Counted from the stretch's first letter, positions 12,312 through 24,255 are shown. The stretch: 64,000 bases of DNA from Sipunculus nudus (GCA_026874595.1 CM049312.1:56361429-56425428), one strand, 5' to 3'. The notes: generated by a model from the sequence alone, not told the origin. Translations and numbers: made by a program.

Positions 12312-14094
12312 CTGAAAAATATATAACATGCTGGCTTTATGATTGGGTTCAATCAAACACAATATTTTTGATAAAGTATAAAAGCATTTAAGTTGATGAT
12401 AGTAAATAAGGGCGGTAAAATATTTGTAAGAAATGGAAAAATCATGCTGCATGGTGAAGATGTTGTAACTGCTAATGGAAGCATAAGTGTGTCTGTGGGC
12501 AAAGAAAAGGTCTTTAACCATCTTCATTTCATTGTTTAGTGTGTGATACTTGAATGTTATTAACTGTCTTTTTCAATATTGCTTTTGTTTTGGCCTGGGT
12601 GGTATATCCGCATATCGGCCTATCGGCCAGTAGGAAGGCAATACACCAGAAGTCGGTTCATAATTTTTTTTTATTTAATGGCCAAGAATGTTAGCAACAT
12701 AACCAACTATGAAAAGTCACTCAATATTCACAATGTACTCAACTAAAGTACTTCAGAAGTGCACACCCAAACACATTCAGAGACAACTTTGTTGTCAGTT
12801 CAAACCTGGCTAGTGCGTCACACAGCATCGTGATGTCACAGGAATTATGTGGCTTGTCGATTTCATTCCTGGGCATTGCATTACTGAGTACACTGAAGGC
12901 TGGGCTGATATGAACTCACTATACTGAATCAATGTATAAGCCATATTGCCCACAGGTATTGATATGGAACTTGACGTGCTGTACAAGGTATGCGGGGGCC
13001 GCTGTATCTGGGTGATAACATACATGACCAGGTATAAAAGAGTAATACAAAACACTTATTCAGTCTGTTATATCATTTAATAAATTATGTTCATCCTGTT
13101 CCAAACTGATAAACTGATTCCAAAATGGACTAATCTTATAAGTCCCTTGCATCCATAAATATTCAAAATTTAATATCAATAAATCATACAGCCCTAGGCT
13201 GATACATGTATAAATAGATACAATTAATTCAAAAGGTTTATTCTTACCTCTCTCTGTCAAACTTTTTACCGTAAATATAACTTTTTACATTTGTGTGTGT
13301 TTTTAACACATATAACTACTTTTTTATATTTTTCTCTTCCAGTCTCTATCTTAAAAATGGTGTTTTTAATTATTCACACAAAACTGCTCAATTAATTTAA
13401 CGTTAAATGAGGTACATTTTATTGAGTGAGGTTTAAAGTGATCTCACTTATCAGAAGCAAAATGACTGAAAGCAGCAACCATGAGATATTATGAGCATGA
13501 CGGTACGCATTATTCCTGACTTGTTTGAGGCATCCTGTACTGTGACATTTAATGAAATGTGACGTTTGTAACATTTTATAAAATACAACGTTTTGATATG
13601 GATTTACATCTTTTGCATACTTTTTTCATCAAGTTAAAACATTTCAACCAAATTCTATAAAGTTATGTTCCCCGCTAGTGGCACCTGTTGGTGTTAAGTG
13701 AAACTAAACGTGCTGATTCATGATATGAAAAATGAAATAACATACTGTATTATTATCTTGTGAGAAAGCAGAATGAATTTTCTGCAGCATATCAAACAAA
13801 ATGCTATTTCAGGCATCAAGTCACAAGTACTTACTCATGTGATAAATCACATACACAAATCGTGTTATTGTCTCCCACGGACTGCTCCAATAATCTTCAT
13901 GACATGACTCGGTGGCACCATCTAAACGGGAAAGTATGAACTGATGAAACTAATTTCCTAATTAACACATGTGAAATTAAGATAACAGATTCTCGAATAA
14001 AGAAATAAAGAAGCAAGAATAAGGAATATTAGAAATCCAGGTATTCCATCAAACATTTCAGAAATACCAAAAAAAAAAAAATAAATAAATTTAA
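12312..14094. other. Spacer between exon 32' and exon 29'
   Basis: This is where copies of exons 30 and 31 would lie. I see none beyond a ~20-base similarity around 13245-13262 to the exon 31 donor region, which is too short to call. Confidence 0.5.
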
Positions 14095-14207
14095 CAGAAC
14101 GATCCCTCAAACAGGACCGGGTCTTGTGGAATGATTGACAGACGTGACCTAAGAGCCTTTAAGGGCACCATACCGATGTCAAATGCATCTATTATGATGG
14201 ACCCCTC
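14095..14207 (-). pseudogene. SUR exon 29' (3' part), cut by LTR insertion
   Basis: Its 113 bases align without gaps with the last 113 nt of SUR exon 29 (29313-29425). It keeps [20 protein letters not shown] and [14 protein letters not shown]. The donor is destroyed (GT replaced by TT) and the frame runs into a stop just after. With the part at 20268-20346, minus the 4-bp duplication, it gives exactly 188 nt, the length of exon 29. Confidence 0.92.
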
Positions 14208-14476
14208 TGTTATGGTGCTCGTATACAAGTGCAGATAGTTGTGATACAAGGGCAGGACGATCGGTGATTGAGACGCTCTGATCCGTATCGTCATAATGGA
14301 ACGCCGCGGGAATGAAACAAGAGGACCACAGAAGACACTTTCAATTAACACGGACAATAAGATCACAGTCATAGAGGAACACTGAACTTTTATTTTTCCA
14401 ATTGAGAAAGAAAAATAAACCCGTTTTAAATAAAGACAGATAATACACACTCTTCTCGCGTCGTGATACTAAACGG

Positions 14477-14484
14477 TATATAAG
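14477..14484 (+). promoter_or_regulatory. TATA box in 5' LTR (TATATAAG)
   Basis: Aligned with TATAAAAG in the 3' LTR, so it probably marks the U3 promoter of the element. Confidence 0.6.
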
Positions 14485-14738
14485 CCTGAAACTCACCAGT
14501 TACAGACGGGTTGCACGATGAACTGTTGAACGATCACCAGGCCTGGATTTATCTCCCGGAATACCGTTATTGGGAGAAATGTATACCATGGACTTAGTTT
14601 AAAGATTTGTGTTTCTTCAGTACGGATTGCTCGGCTCCTAACAGCAACCCCGGAGCCACTTCCTTTCAATTGGGCCATACTGGTCATGAGTTGTAGATAA
14701 GTATATTTCGTTTTGTATTATAACGTACGCCCCATTTA

Positions 14739-14744
14739 AATAAA
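14739..14744 (+). terminator. Polyadenylation signal in 5' LTR (AATAAA)
   Basis: AATAAA here. The aligned place in the 3' LTR reads AATAAT, so the copy that would end a transcript is damaged. Confidence 0.5.
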
Positions 14745-14906
14745 GTTATAATTTACAGACTTTGTATTGAACTTTGTATATATTGTATATAATGTTTATT
14801 TGAATAATTATATATATCTGCCCCGTACCATATGTCTTTCTTTGAAAATTTTTGTTTGTTGTGTGAAGAACCCGTAAAGAAATTCAATTTTTACGCAACA
14901 TATTAA

Positions 14907-14924
14907 TGGGGGCTCGTCCGGGAT
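14907..14924 (+). other. Primer binding site, tRNA-Pro type
   Basis: TGGGGGCTCGTCCGGGAT begins six bases after the 5' LTR. It is the 18-base sequence known as the proline-tRNA primer site of gammaretroviruses. Confidence 0.85.
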
Positions 14925-15194
14925 CTTTTCTCTTTGGCTCGTGTTGTTTAGTGGTATAAATTGGGGTTGAATTTAACATTTTCTGAACTGTTTTGTATTT
15001 TGTCTACTGATTTAAATTCTATTTTTATACGGGTTCACTTTAATTTCTAAGATAGGTTTCTTAAATATGATATATGTAAAACATTGATATAATGTATTTA
15101 GTATTTATGTATTAAGTAAAATAAGGATAAGCATTTCACTTTGTCAGGTGTCATCTGTATTTGTATGATTTTTTTCTGGTACTATATTTTCAAA

Positions 15195-16315
15195 ATGAAA
15201 ATTGACAAATTTATAGCGAACCCTACTACCAAGGTCTTAGACCAAATGAAAACAAAATAAATTATTAGAAACTTGTAGCAAATTAGAATTAGAAGGAAAA
15301 CAGGTTGTGAGAAAAGCAGAGTTGAAAAGGAAAATTGTAGATCATTTTGTTGACAATGATGTGTTTAACACTGCGTTTTGGAATTGTATCCTCTAGAGCC
15401 ACCGACAGGTGCTGACTCTAGTCAATTTGAATATCAATTGAAACTAAAAGAATTAGAACAAATATAGAAATAAAAATGAGAGAAATAAAATTGAAAGAGA
15501 AGAATTGGAATTAAGAGAAGCCAGAGAAATGAAGAAATAAGAATTGAAATGAAAATTAACAAAATCTAGGGAAGAAAGAGAGAAATCTGCAACGGGTGGA
15601 ATTTTAGACCCTAACAAATACATTAAATTAGTTCTAACATTCAATGAGAAAGAAGTAAATAAATTCTTTCGACATTTTGAGAAAATAGCTACAAATCTTG
15701 GGAGGCCATTAGAGTTATGGCCTACCTTGGTGCAAAGTGTATTCATTGGAAAAGCCCAAGAGGTATATTCTGCTTTATCTGTAGAAGATTGTTAAAACTA
15801 TGAAACTCTCAAATCTTCTGTTCTTCATGCATATGAGTTAGTACCTGAAGCATACAGACAAAAGTTTCGGAATTTAAAAAGACATTTCAATCAGACACAT
15901 GTTGATTTTGTTCATGAGAAAGAGGTGTTTTTTTTAAATGGTGTAATTCAAAAGAAGTAAACTCCAATTATGAGAAACTAAAACAACTGATATTAATTGA
16001 AGAATTTAAGAAATGTGTTAGAGATGATATTAAGACATATTTAAATGAGAAAGAAGTAACTTCGTTACAACAAGCGGCAAAGTTTGCCGCTTGAGTTTGC
16101 TTTCACTCATAAAAGCAAATTTGATAAACCGAAAGAACTTGGTTTTCAAACACCTAGAAATGTAAATGGTAGTGACAAAAAAGGGAGTCCACCTCGGCCC
16201 AGAAGAGAATTTTCTGAGGTCAAAAAAGGTAAAAAAATATGGTTAAAAGCCAAAGAATAGGCTGAGACCTATCTGCTATTTTTGTTAGAAACCAGGACAT
16301 GTTATTTCTGTGTGC
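15195..16315 (+). pseudogene. gag remnant with SCAN-like capsid and zinc knuckle
   Basis: The first ATG opens only ~20 codons. From about 15600 to 16110 an interrupted frame resembles the SCAN-like capsid of Gmr1 elements (AYELVPEAYRQKFRN is the clearest block, near 15826-15870). At 16274-16315 a CX2C...GHX4C zinc knuckle is recognisable, with an in-frame stop inside it. Several further stops and frameshifts are present. Role when intact: capsid formation and RNA packaging. This copy cannot encode the protein. Confidence 0.75.
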
Positions 16316-16470
16316 TCTGAACTCAAAAAGAGTAAAGAAGCAATATTCAAGGAAACGTCAACAAATGCACTCGTAAATACATACGAGGGCTAGCTTTGTG
16401 AACCTCCGTCAGGGACAGTAGGTTGAGAGGATCCTGTCTTTGTGGGAAAGAATAATGATTTTCAGCTATT

Positions 16471-16946
16471 CGTAAGGAATTCAAGCCTTTTGTGTCAGAA
16501 GGTTTTGTATCTTTAGAAGAGGACAGCATTGACCCAGTGCCAGTCAAAATTCTGAGATATACTAGAGCGTCTCAATCCTTATTGTAAAAAGGTGAAATAC
16601 CTTTCTCTGATGAGACGGCTACGGGAGAATTGTATTGGCTCAGGGCATTGAGGGTTCTATTGTTAAAGTATCTCTGTACAAAGTCGTGTTAAAATCAGAG
16701 TTGGTATCAGGTCCTGTTAGAGTGGGAATTAAGCCCAGCTTACTTGTTAAGGGAGTGTCTTTGTTATTGGGAAATGATTTGGCGGAAGGAAAGGTGACGG
16801 CTTATCCTTGTATGATTTCTAAACCGAGGACTGATGATGTTGATGAGGCGGAACATGAGGCGGAATATGAGAAAAGAGCTGAGAAGATATCGGTTGAGAC
16901 ATTTACTTTAGGGAATATAAATAATCTATTGAAAGAAAAAGAATGA
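16471..16946 (+). pseudogene. Retropepsin-type protease remnant
   Basis: The region before the active site (SEGFVSL near 16500) and the C-terminal flap region (VSLLLGNDLAEGKV, 16757-16798) are typical of Gmr1-type proteases. The usual D-T/S-G-A active site is here Y-T-R-A (16558-16569), so the catalytic Asp is lost. A stop and a frameshift follow. The last part is open from 16635 to the TGA at 16944. Confidence 0.75.
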
Positions 16947-16962
16947 TACAGGTCTTGCACAT

Positions 16963-18345
16963 TTGTATGATTTAGTATTGTCAACTGAAGGATTAGACAA
17001 AGTATCTTCAGGTTATCACTTACATAACAATATTTTGATGAGAAAACGGAAACCTAAAGATATTCCGTCAACAGAGGATTGGGCTACAGTAAATCAGATC
17101 GTAGTTTCTAAAGTATATAGACCAGAAATTATGAAAGTAGCTCATGAATCACCTTTGTCAGGACATTTTGGCGTAAACATAACTAAAGAAAAGATAATGA
17201 GGCATTTCTTTGGCCTGGGATGAATCAAGATATTGCTCAGTATTGTAAACTTGTCACATTTAACAATTGGAAGGAAAATACAGTCATGATTCGCCAAAAG
17301 CTCCATTACAGCCTATTCCAGTCATGGAAGGACCTATGACTCATGTCATTATAGATTGTGTAGGCCAAGATCACCAAGAAAAAAAACGGAAATCAGTATT
17401 TTTTGACCATAATGTGTACTGCAACAAGATTTCCGCAAGCCATCCCTCTAAGAAATATTAAAGCGCGAACTGTCGCTAAAGCTTTGATCAAATTCTTTAC
17501 AATGTTTAGTATGCTAAAGAAATTCAGTCTGACCAAGGTTCAATTTCACATCTGGACTATTCCAGCAGTTGACTAATGAATTAGGTGTACATCAAATCAT
17601 TTCAAGTTCTTATCAGCCACAATCACGAGGCGCTTTAGAGAGATTTCCTTCTACTTTGAAAATCGTGTTAAAGCTTATTCGTTGTCATAAAAAGAGCGAT
17701 TGGGACGAAGGCGTAAATTGTTATTTGCGGTCAAAGATTCTGTACAAGAGTCACTTGGGTTCACTCCGTTTGAACTCATGTTTGGTCATACTATAAGAGG
17801 TCCTTTGAATGTAATCAAAGATCAATGGCTTAAAGAACAGAGTACACAGAGGACTATTCTGGATTATGTGGTCAATTTCAAAGAAAGATTAAATGATACG
17901 TGATTTAGCTAGAAAAAATTTGGCCAGAGCTCAGACTAAAATAAAAACATGGTATGATAAGAAAGCTAGGAATCAAGATTTAAAAGTTAGAGATAAAGTA
18001 CTTGCATTGTTACCAAGTATGGATGGTCAAGCGCAATCAAGGTACCATGGACCCTATGAAATTCATAGAAAAACTAGTAATGTTAGTTATTTAACCAAGA
18101 CTCCAGATAGACGAAAAGAAACTCAATTATGTCATGTAAATATGCTCAAACCATATTTTGATAGGAATGATACACACGTGAAAACACCTTGTGTATTATC
18201 TGTTGAAGATGTTGATGATGTTTTCAAAGATTTTGAGACGGGCAAAAATATGAATGAAAAACCAAGATTATCTAATTCAGAAATATTGGCAAATTTAGAT
18301 GTAAAATTAGAACATCTTTCGAGATTTGTCAAAATTGTTGAGTAA
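16963..18345 (+). pseudogene. Integrase remnant (upstream of RT)
   Basis: The zinc-binding region starts AHESPLSGHFGVNITKEKI (17140-17200), with its Cys pair disrupted by a frameshift. Core pieces follow: VIIDCVGQD (first Asp, ~17347), SDQGS (second Asp, ~17528) and SSSYQPQSRGALERF (Glu, ~17632). The last open part (17893-18345) has KAR...LKVRDKVLALLPS and a YHGPYEI GPY-type motif. At least three frame changes are present. The block ends just before the RT, in the unusual Gmr1 order. Confidence 0.82.
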
Positions 18346-19515
18346 ATATGAACAGATATTTCCAGATATACCTAGTAGGACAAATGTTTTGTGTCACGAT
18401 GTGGACGTCGGTGATGCAAAACCGATAAAACATCCTTATAGGGTCAATCCTTAAACTCTTGCGAACTTAAGAAAAGAGGTAGATTATATGTTACATAATG
18501 ATATTATCAGAGAGAGTCGAAGTATGTGGAGTTCTCCATGGATATTCGTGCCAAAACCAGATAAAATTTACAGATTTTGTACTGATTTTAGAAAAATGAA
18601 TGCTGTAACTAAAACAGATACCTATCCCATACCAAGAGTTGATGAATGCATAGATAGGATTAGTAAAGACAAATATGTAACAAAATGGGATTTACTGAAG
18701 GGATATTGGGGTGTTCCTCTAACAGAAAGAGCGAGAAAATTCTCTGCATTTGTTATCCCTGATGGATTATATGAATATAATGTCAGGCCGTTTGGAATGA
18801 AAAACGCAGGAGCCTCGTTCCAACATCTTATGAATATTTGTATGAACAATCTTGAAGGCGTTAAAGCTTACATAGATGACTTCATTGTGTACAGTGATAC
18901 CTGGAGTGAACACTTACACAGATTAGAAAAACAGTTGCTAAGACTGTCTGAGGCTAATCTTACAGTTAAATTAATAAAGAGTGATTTTGGAAAAGCCAAA
19001 GTCATTTACTTAGGTCATGTCATAGGACAGGGTGATGTAGAACCAATACACGCTAAAATTGAGGCTATTATGAAATTCAAAAGACCTACATCAAAAAGAG
19101 TTTACAAGATTTCTAGGCATGACTGGATACTATAGAAATTTTTGTAAAAAGTTTGCTGAGATAACTGCCCCACTCACAAATCTGTTAAAGAAAAAAAAAA
19201 GAAATATTTCTTTGGACTGATGAATTCGAATCAGGCATTCGAGAAATTGAAGTCAATGATGGTCAATATACCTGTGCTGAAAGCACCGGATTTTGATAAA
19301 GACTTTAAAATGTGTGTTGATGCTAGCGAACAAGCAGCTGGTGCTATATTGAAGATGAACAAGGGACTGATCATCCTGTCTGTTATTTCTCAAAGAAATT
19401 TAAAGATTATAAGAAATATTATTCTACTATTGAAAAGGAATTGTTGGCGCTTATCTTGGCACTGCAATACTTTGAAATTTATGTGAGATCAGTTTCTCAT
19501 CAATTAATAGTTTAA
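18340..19515 (+). pseudogene. Reverse transcriptase with truncated RNase H
   Basis: DVGDAKPIKHPYRVNP is followed by an in-frame stop. The frame then stays open from 18488 to 19135 through FCTDFRKMNAVTKTD, WDLLKGYWGVPLTERARKFS, PFGMKNAGASFQ and the YIDD catalytic box (18869-18880). A frameshift near 19100 precedes the thumb. RNase H starts around 19220 (FKMCVDASEQAAGAIL) but stops near 19515, far short of a full domain. An internal deletion probably joined it to the 3' end. Confidence 0.88.
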
Positions 19516-19562
19516 ATTTTCTTTTTTCTAAATCTTCTAAAAGTTTCTTTTTAGGGGGATGA

Positions 19563-20267
19563 TGTTATGGTGCTCGTATACAAGTGCAGGTCATTACCAG
19601 ATGTTTGTGGTACAAGGGTAGGACGATCGGTGATTGAGACGCTCTGATCCGTATCGTCATAATGGAACGCCGCGGGAATGAAACAAGTGGACCACAGAAG
19701 ACACTTTCAATTAACACGGACAATAAGATCACAGTCATAGAAGAACACTGAACTTTTATTATTCCAGTTGAGAAAGAAACAAAACCCGTTTTAAATAAGA
19801 CAGGTAATACACACTGTTCTCGCGTCGTGATACTTAACGTTATAAAAGCCCGAAACTCACCAGTTACAGACGGGTTGCACGATGAACTGTTGAGCGATCA
19901 CCAGGCCTGGGTTTATCTCCCGGAATACCGTTATTGGGATAAAAAATGTATGCCATTGACTTAGTTTAAAGATTTGTGTTTCTTGAATACAAATTGCTCG
20001 GCTCCTAACAGCAACCCCGAAGCCACTTCCTTTCAATGGGGCCATACTGGTTATGAGTTGAAGATAAGTATATTTCGTTTTGTATTATAACGTACGCCCC
20101 GTTTAAATAATGCTATAATTTACAGACTTTGTTTCGAACTTTGTATATATAGTATATAATGTTTATTTGAATAATTATATAAATCTCCTTAGTACCATGA
20201 GTCTTTCTTTGTAAATTTATGATAATTGTGTGAAGAACCCGGAAGGAAATTCAATTTGTACGCAACA
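19563..20267 (+). repeat. 3' LTR
   Basis: Same termini as the 5' LTR, preceded by a short purine tract (AGGGGGA). It has a ~12-bp insertion near its start and an AATAAT where the 5' LTR has AATAAA. Confidence 0.93.
19841..19848 (+). promoter_or_regulatory. TATA box in 3' LTR (TATAAAAG)
   Basis: A perfect TATA box at the same LTR position as TATATAAG in the 5' LTR. Confidence 0.6.
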
Positions 20268-20346
20268 CCTTACAGATGTTTATTATACGGAAGAAACCCA
20301 GATTTGTGGATGATTTTCTTATTCCTATTCGGCTAAAGATTCTAAC
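20268..20346 (-). pseudogene. SUR exon 29' (5' part): decayed P-loop copy
   Basis: Reverse complement aligns base for base with the first 75 nt of SUR exon 29, with an acceptor-like AG retained at 20347-20348. The P-loop region reads SRIGIRKSS where the intact gene has GRTGSGKSS, so two glycines are lost. The first four plus-strand bases (20268-20271) are the target site duplication of the LTR element. Confidence 0.88.
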
Positions 20347-20690
20347 CTAGTCAAATAAAAGAATTACAGCAAGACTGACACATAACCTAAGAGTAATGCA
20401 AAGGGAAACCTGTCTTTGAGGCCACCTTATTTGGGGCACCTCTCTATATTCGGTAATACATGAAGGTCCCATCAGTGTCCATATACAGTAGGTTCCACTG
20501 GGGATGACTTATCTGTCAGATCATACTGTCTTGTATAAATTTATCTATAAACCTTACTGGTATTACCCAGTTTAACATTTTTAATGCTAAAGACATTATG
20601 ATCAAATAGACAATATGTATTTTCATTTAAATTTAAATTGATTATAAGAGAAACCTGCAAAAAAATCCTACAAGAGAATTGCAATCGTGC

Positions 20691-20875
20691 ATAATACCCC
20701 CTTCGTATAAATGGTGATCTCATAAAATAGGCATGAATGTTGATAAGAAGTTATTCGGTTGAGTAACTCTATTGATAAATATGTTTGAGTTTCATGAAAA
20801 GCCATAGAATTTTTGGTAAGTCATCAAGGTGTCTCAAAAGTACAGTGATCTTCCACAAATATCCTGATTTGCCAA
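20691..20875. mobile_element. TIR element (MITE), copy 3, truncated
   Basis: Begins ataataccccctt and follows copies 1 and 2 through ctattgataaatatgtttga and ttttggtaagtcatcaaggt. The right half is absent. Confidence 0.65.
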
Positions 20876-21605
20876 TGTTGAGATTGGTGTTGTAGTGTAG
20901 TTGTTTCAATAAATGTCATGATCATAATAAGCAAAGAGCCGAAGGGAAGGGATAAAAGTAGAATAATAATGAATGACTAAATTTCATTCATATTGTCATA
21001 ATATATTACAGGGCTCGAAATAATGCCTTGCTGCCTGTCTCAGACAGGCAAACATGTGCAGGAAAAGACATTTTTTTTTTAGTTTTGTACCAATCCGTTG
21101 GAAAGGTTAACACCTTGTTTTCCACATTAGTAGCTTGACACAAAAAAAAACAAATATTTTTTCAGGTGGTGTTCCACCGACTCCCTACTTTTTCTATATT
21201 TCCGTATAAAATGGTCTATAATTCCTCATGCTCTGGCATTTAGTCCCTCAGTGTTTTATGAAAAAGGGAGATTAAAGTTTTTGAAATTTGAAGATTTATG
21301 TATAAAGACAAACACATACATTAACTTCCTGATTTACCAAGGATCAATAATTGCCATACCTAAGAAATGGAAGTCCGTTTTAGAAAAAAATAATGATAGG
21401 GACAGTGTTTCACAACCTTATATAGAGAGTTTTTAAGGATGAAGAGAGTCACAAAGCAAGTTAACTGTCAGATGATAACAAAAGTATATTAAATCTCAGA
21501 AAAACCGAGAATAAGTGGTATGAAGACTTAAGTATGTATTTTCTCTAAAAATATATGGAGGGAATTCAATGATTGGATTTTTGTAAATGCACACTGGAAT
21601 CTGAC
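20876..21605. other. AT-rich spacer, nothing recognised
   Basis: Only a local palindrome (gcctgtctcagacaggc, 21034-21050). Confidence 0.5.
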
Positions 21606-22004
21606 AAATTTTGATTTTTAAGAACGGTATGACAGTTGAGGCAAGTAGGTCCGGCCAACCCGCGATTCTCACTGGAAAAAGTTCGTTTTGAGTAGACACA
21701 TCCTACTAAAGCATCTGTTTTCTGTGAAACGATAAATAATATATTGAGGTATTTTGTCTTTTAATCAGATGGCACTACCAGAAACTGTCCGGGTATGCCT
21801 GGGTCTCCCAGGCCAGATTATCCTATAAGTTCTGAGAGCTCAGGGCATTCTATGTTCAAAGTTTCCAGGGCCTTACAGGTTTCCGAGCCCAGTTCTCCTT
21901 GTACCACATACCCTCCCAAACCCCATCCAAAGTCGTGTCAATCCGTCAATGATCACATCTATGATCACAACTGCCAACCTAACATTCTCTCAATATAAAA
22001 GACT

Positions 22005-22787
22005 AGATTTCTAGTAAGTATATATCACTCCGTCATAACTCAGACATCCCAGATTTCTGGTAAGTATATATCACCCCGTCAAAACCATGACGTCCCATAC
22101 TTCTCGTAAGTATATATCATTCCCTCATAACTCCCACGTCCAAGATTTCTTCTAAGTTTATATCACTCCGTCATAACTCCAACGCTCCAATTCTTGTAAC
22201 TATATATCACTCCGTCAAAACTTACACGTCCCAGATTTCTCGTAAGTATATATCACTCCGTCATAACTCCCACTTACCACATTTTTCGTAAGTATATATC
22301 ACTTCATAACTCCCACGTGTCAGATGTTTAAATCACTCCTTCATAACTCCCACGATCAAGATTTCTCGTAAGTATATATGTCACTCCGTCATAACTCAAA
22401 CGTCCCATATTTCTCATTAGTATATAACTCTCCGTCATAACTCGCACTTCCCACATTTCACATAAGTATATATCATTCAGCCTTAACTCACACTTCCAAG
22501 AATTTTCGTAAGTATATATCTCTCGATCATTACTCCCACTTACCAAATTTCTAATAAGTATAATTCACTCCGTCATAACTCACAGGTCCAAGATTTCTCG
22601 TAAGTTTAAATCACTCCGTCATAACTCCCAGTAACCAGACTTCTTGTATGTATAAATCACTCTGTCATAACCCACACGTCCTAGATTTCTTGTTAGCATA
22701 TATCACATCGTCATAAGCTACACGTTCCAGATTTCTCGTAAGTATATATCACTCCGTCATAACTCCCACGTACAAGATTTCTCGTAA
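22005..22787. repeat. 47-bp satellite, left block
   Basis: About 17 units of the form gatttctcgtaagtatatat followed by cactccgtcataactcccac. The first unit merges with the left inverted-repeat arm. Confidence 0.9.
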
Positions 22788-23884
22788 CACTTTCGCTGCC
22801 TATGACGAGTATACTCGTCATATTTTCTGATTCCCCCAGTGCCTATGACGGGTATACTCGTCATGTATTTATCAGCAATTTTCAGTAAGAAATCTCTAAA
22901 ATTTATCAACAAACTCTTCGCAGGTGGGTAGTGGTTCCTTTATAAATTGGTTTCATGTCATGAAATGGAATAATTTGTAATTCATCAGTGCGCTTGATAA
23001 CTCGAAAGCAGGAAAGATGTGGAGAGCGTGAAAACAGCGACGGCTCCCGTCCTTTGCTGTGAAATAAGTTCATGACCCGCTGGAGTGTAGAATTGATTCG
23101 GTGTAGGAGTATTCCTTAGAATCAGACGAAAGGGAGGTCCGCAAAAGAATTGTGTATAGTTTTATATTTGCGCGTGTTTTGGCTACTTACTTTCGGCAAA
23201 CCCGTTGGTGAGACCGAGGTGAGACAGATCACACCTTAGGTGTGAAATCAAGATAGCGAGGCGTGAAGTCGTTCAGGTTTATTGCCTAGCGAGGACACCC
23301 TATTGCGCAATCAACAACAATAGGGCGCGTGCCACATGCCTGACACACAGATCGGCAGGGTAATCGGAACGTAGCTGCAAATAATTGCTTTGGCTTATTT
23401 GGAGTTATTTCACATATCCTATATATTTATAGATAGCAATATGCATGTGTAAGTAGGCTTCCTTCGCCAATAAGTGCATGTAAATTGTAAAATTCTGAAT
23501 CAAACTTGGACGATCACTTACGGAACAGTACTAGCCGTATATACCGGCAATCCCAACCGCACTTTGCAATTCACCATAGGCAGACCCGACGTATGACTTT
23601 TAAACAATTCATAAAATAGTATTATATCATAAGCCGTAGAGGTGATCATATAAGGTTACACTTTGTTCACTCGCAATGTTCATATAATTCCCGGCTTTGT
23701 TTGACGGTGACAGTATCCATTGCATCATGCTATCGCTACGGTATGTAAATAACTTTATGACTGTGTGTAACACAAGATAATACAATTTTCATAATTATAT
23801 TGATTGTAGAATCAGTTAGTTTGAAATGAAAGGCAAAACGTATTTTTTGCAATAAAAATACAAGTTTGAAAATGAAGGGAAAAG

Positions 23885-23985
23885 AAGCAATGTATGGGTT
23901 TGAACCCATGTGGTGTTCCACCGCGCGTGACTGACTCAATAACATAACCCCTGTGCCAAGATGACACGCGATAATTTGTGACATT
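23885..23985 (-). mobile_element. tRNA-derived SINE head (minus strand)
   Basis: On the minus strand, an A-box-like TGGCACAGGGG (23958-23948) and a B box GGTTCAAACCC (23906-23896) are 41 bp apart. The segment is nested inside the piggyBac-like element. Confidence 0.5.
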
Positions 23986-24189
23986 TATAACAACCATATA
24001 CCAGAATGAGACAAACCCTCGCGTGTTATACTAGATCGATACATTGATATTATAAATTCGATGATCATACATGATTATAACTGTGACGTTTTATAATTCT
24101 CCATCTTTTATTTCCACTAATAAGTCAATGGTTGATCCGAGTGTGTACAGGAGCCGCTATTGCGTGAGCCACTGGACTTTCCCGGTCCT

Positions 24190-24216
24190 GGTGTAAACAT
24201 TTTCTCTCTCTCTCTC

Positions 24217-24255
<39 letters not shown>

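Larger units (their letters stand above)
14208..14900 (+). repeat. 5' LTR
   Basis: Begins TGTTATGGTGCTCG and ends TTACGCAACA. It matches the 3' LTR along its length. It contains a TATA box (14477) and an AATAAA signal (14739). Confidence 0.93.
14208..20267 (+). mobile_element. Gmr1-like Ty3/Gypsy LTR retrotransposon, inactive
   Basis: It is 6060 bp with LTRs of 693 and 705 bp starting TG and ending CA, a primer binding site, a purine tract (19553-19559) and a 4-bp target duplication (CCTC left, CCTT right). Domain order is gag, protease, integrase, reverse transcriptase, RNase H. Integrase before RT is rare in Ty3/Gypsy and typical of Gmr1-type elements. LTRs differ by scattered substitutions and a ~12-bp indel, so it is not recent. 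Every coding part has stops or frameshifts. It sits inside SUR exon 29' in the opposite orientation to the SUR gene. Confidence 0.93.

Noticed and set aside
13240-13262. Possible copy of SUR exon 31 between exons 32' and 29'
   Set aside because: Similarity is limited to about 20 bases around the donor. The signature motif is absent.
13855-13925. Possible copy of SUR exon 30
   Set aside because: On inspection the alignment to exon 30 is no better than chance and there is no open frame.
14493-14687. Minus-strand ORF repeated at 19857-20045
   Set aside because: The two ORFs lie at the same place in the two LTRs. They are LTR sequence read backwards, not a gene.
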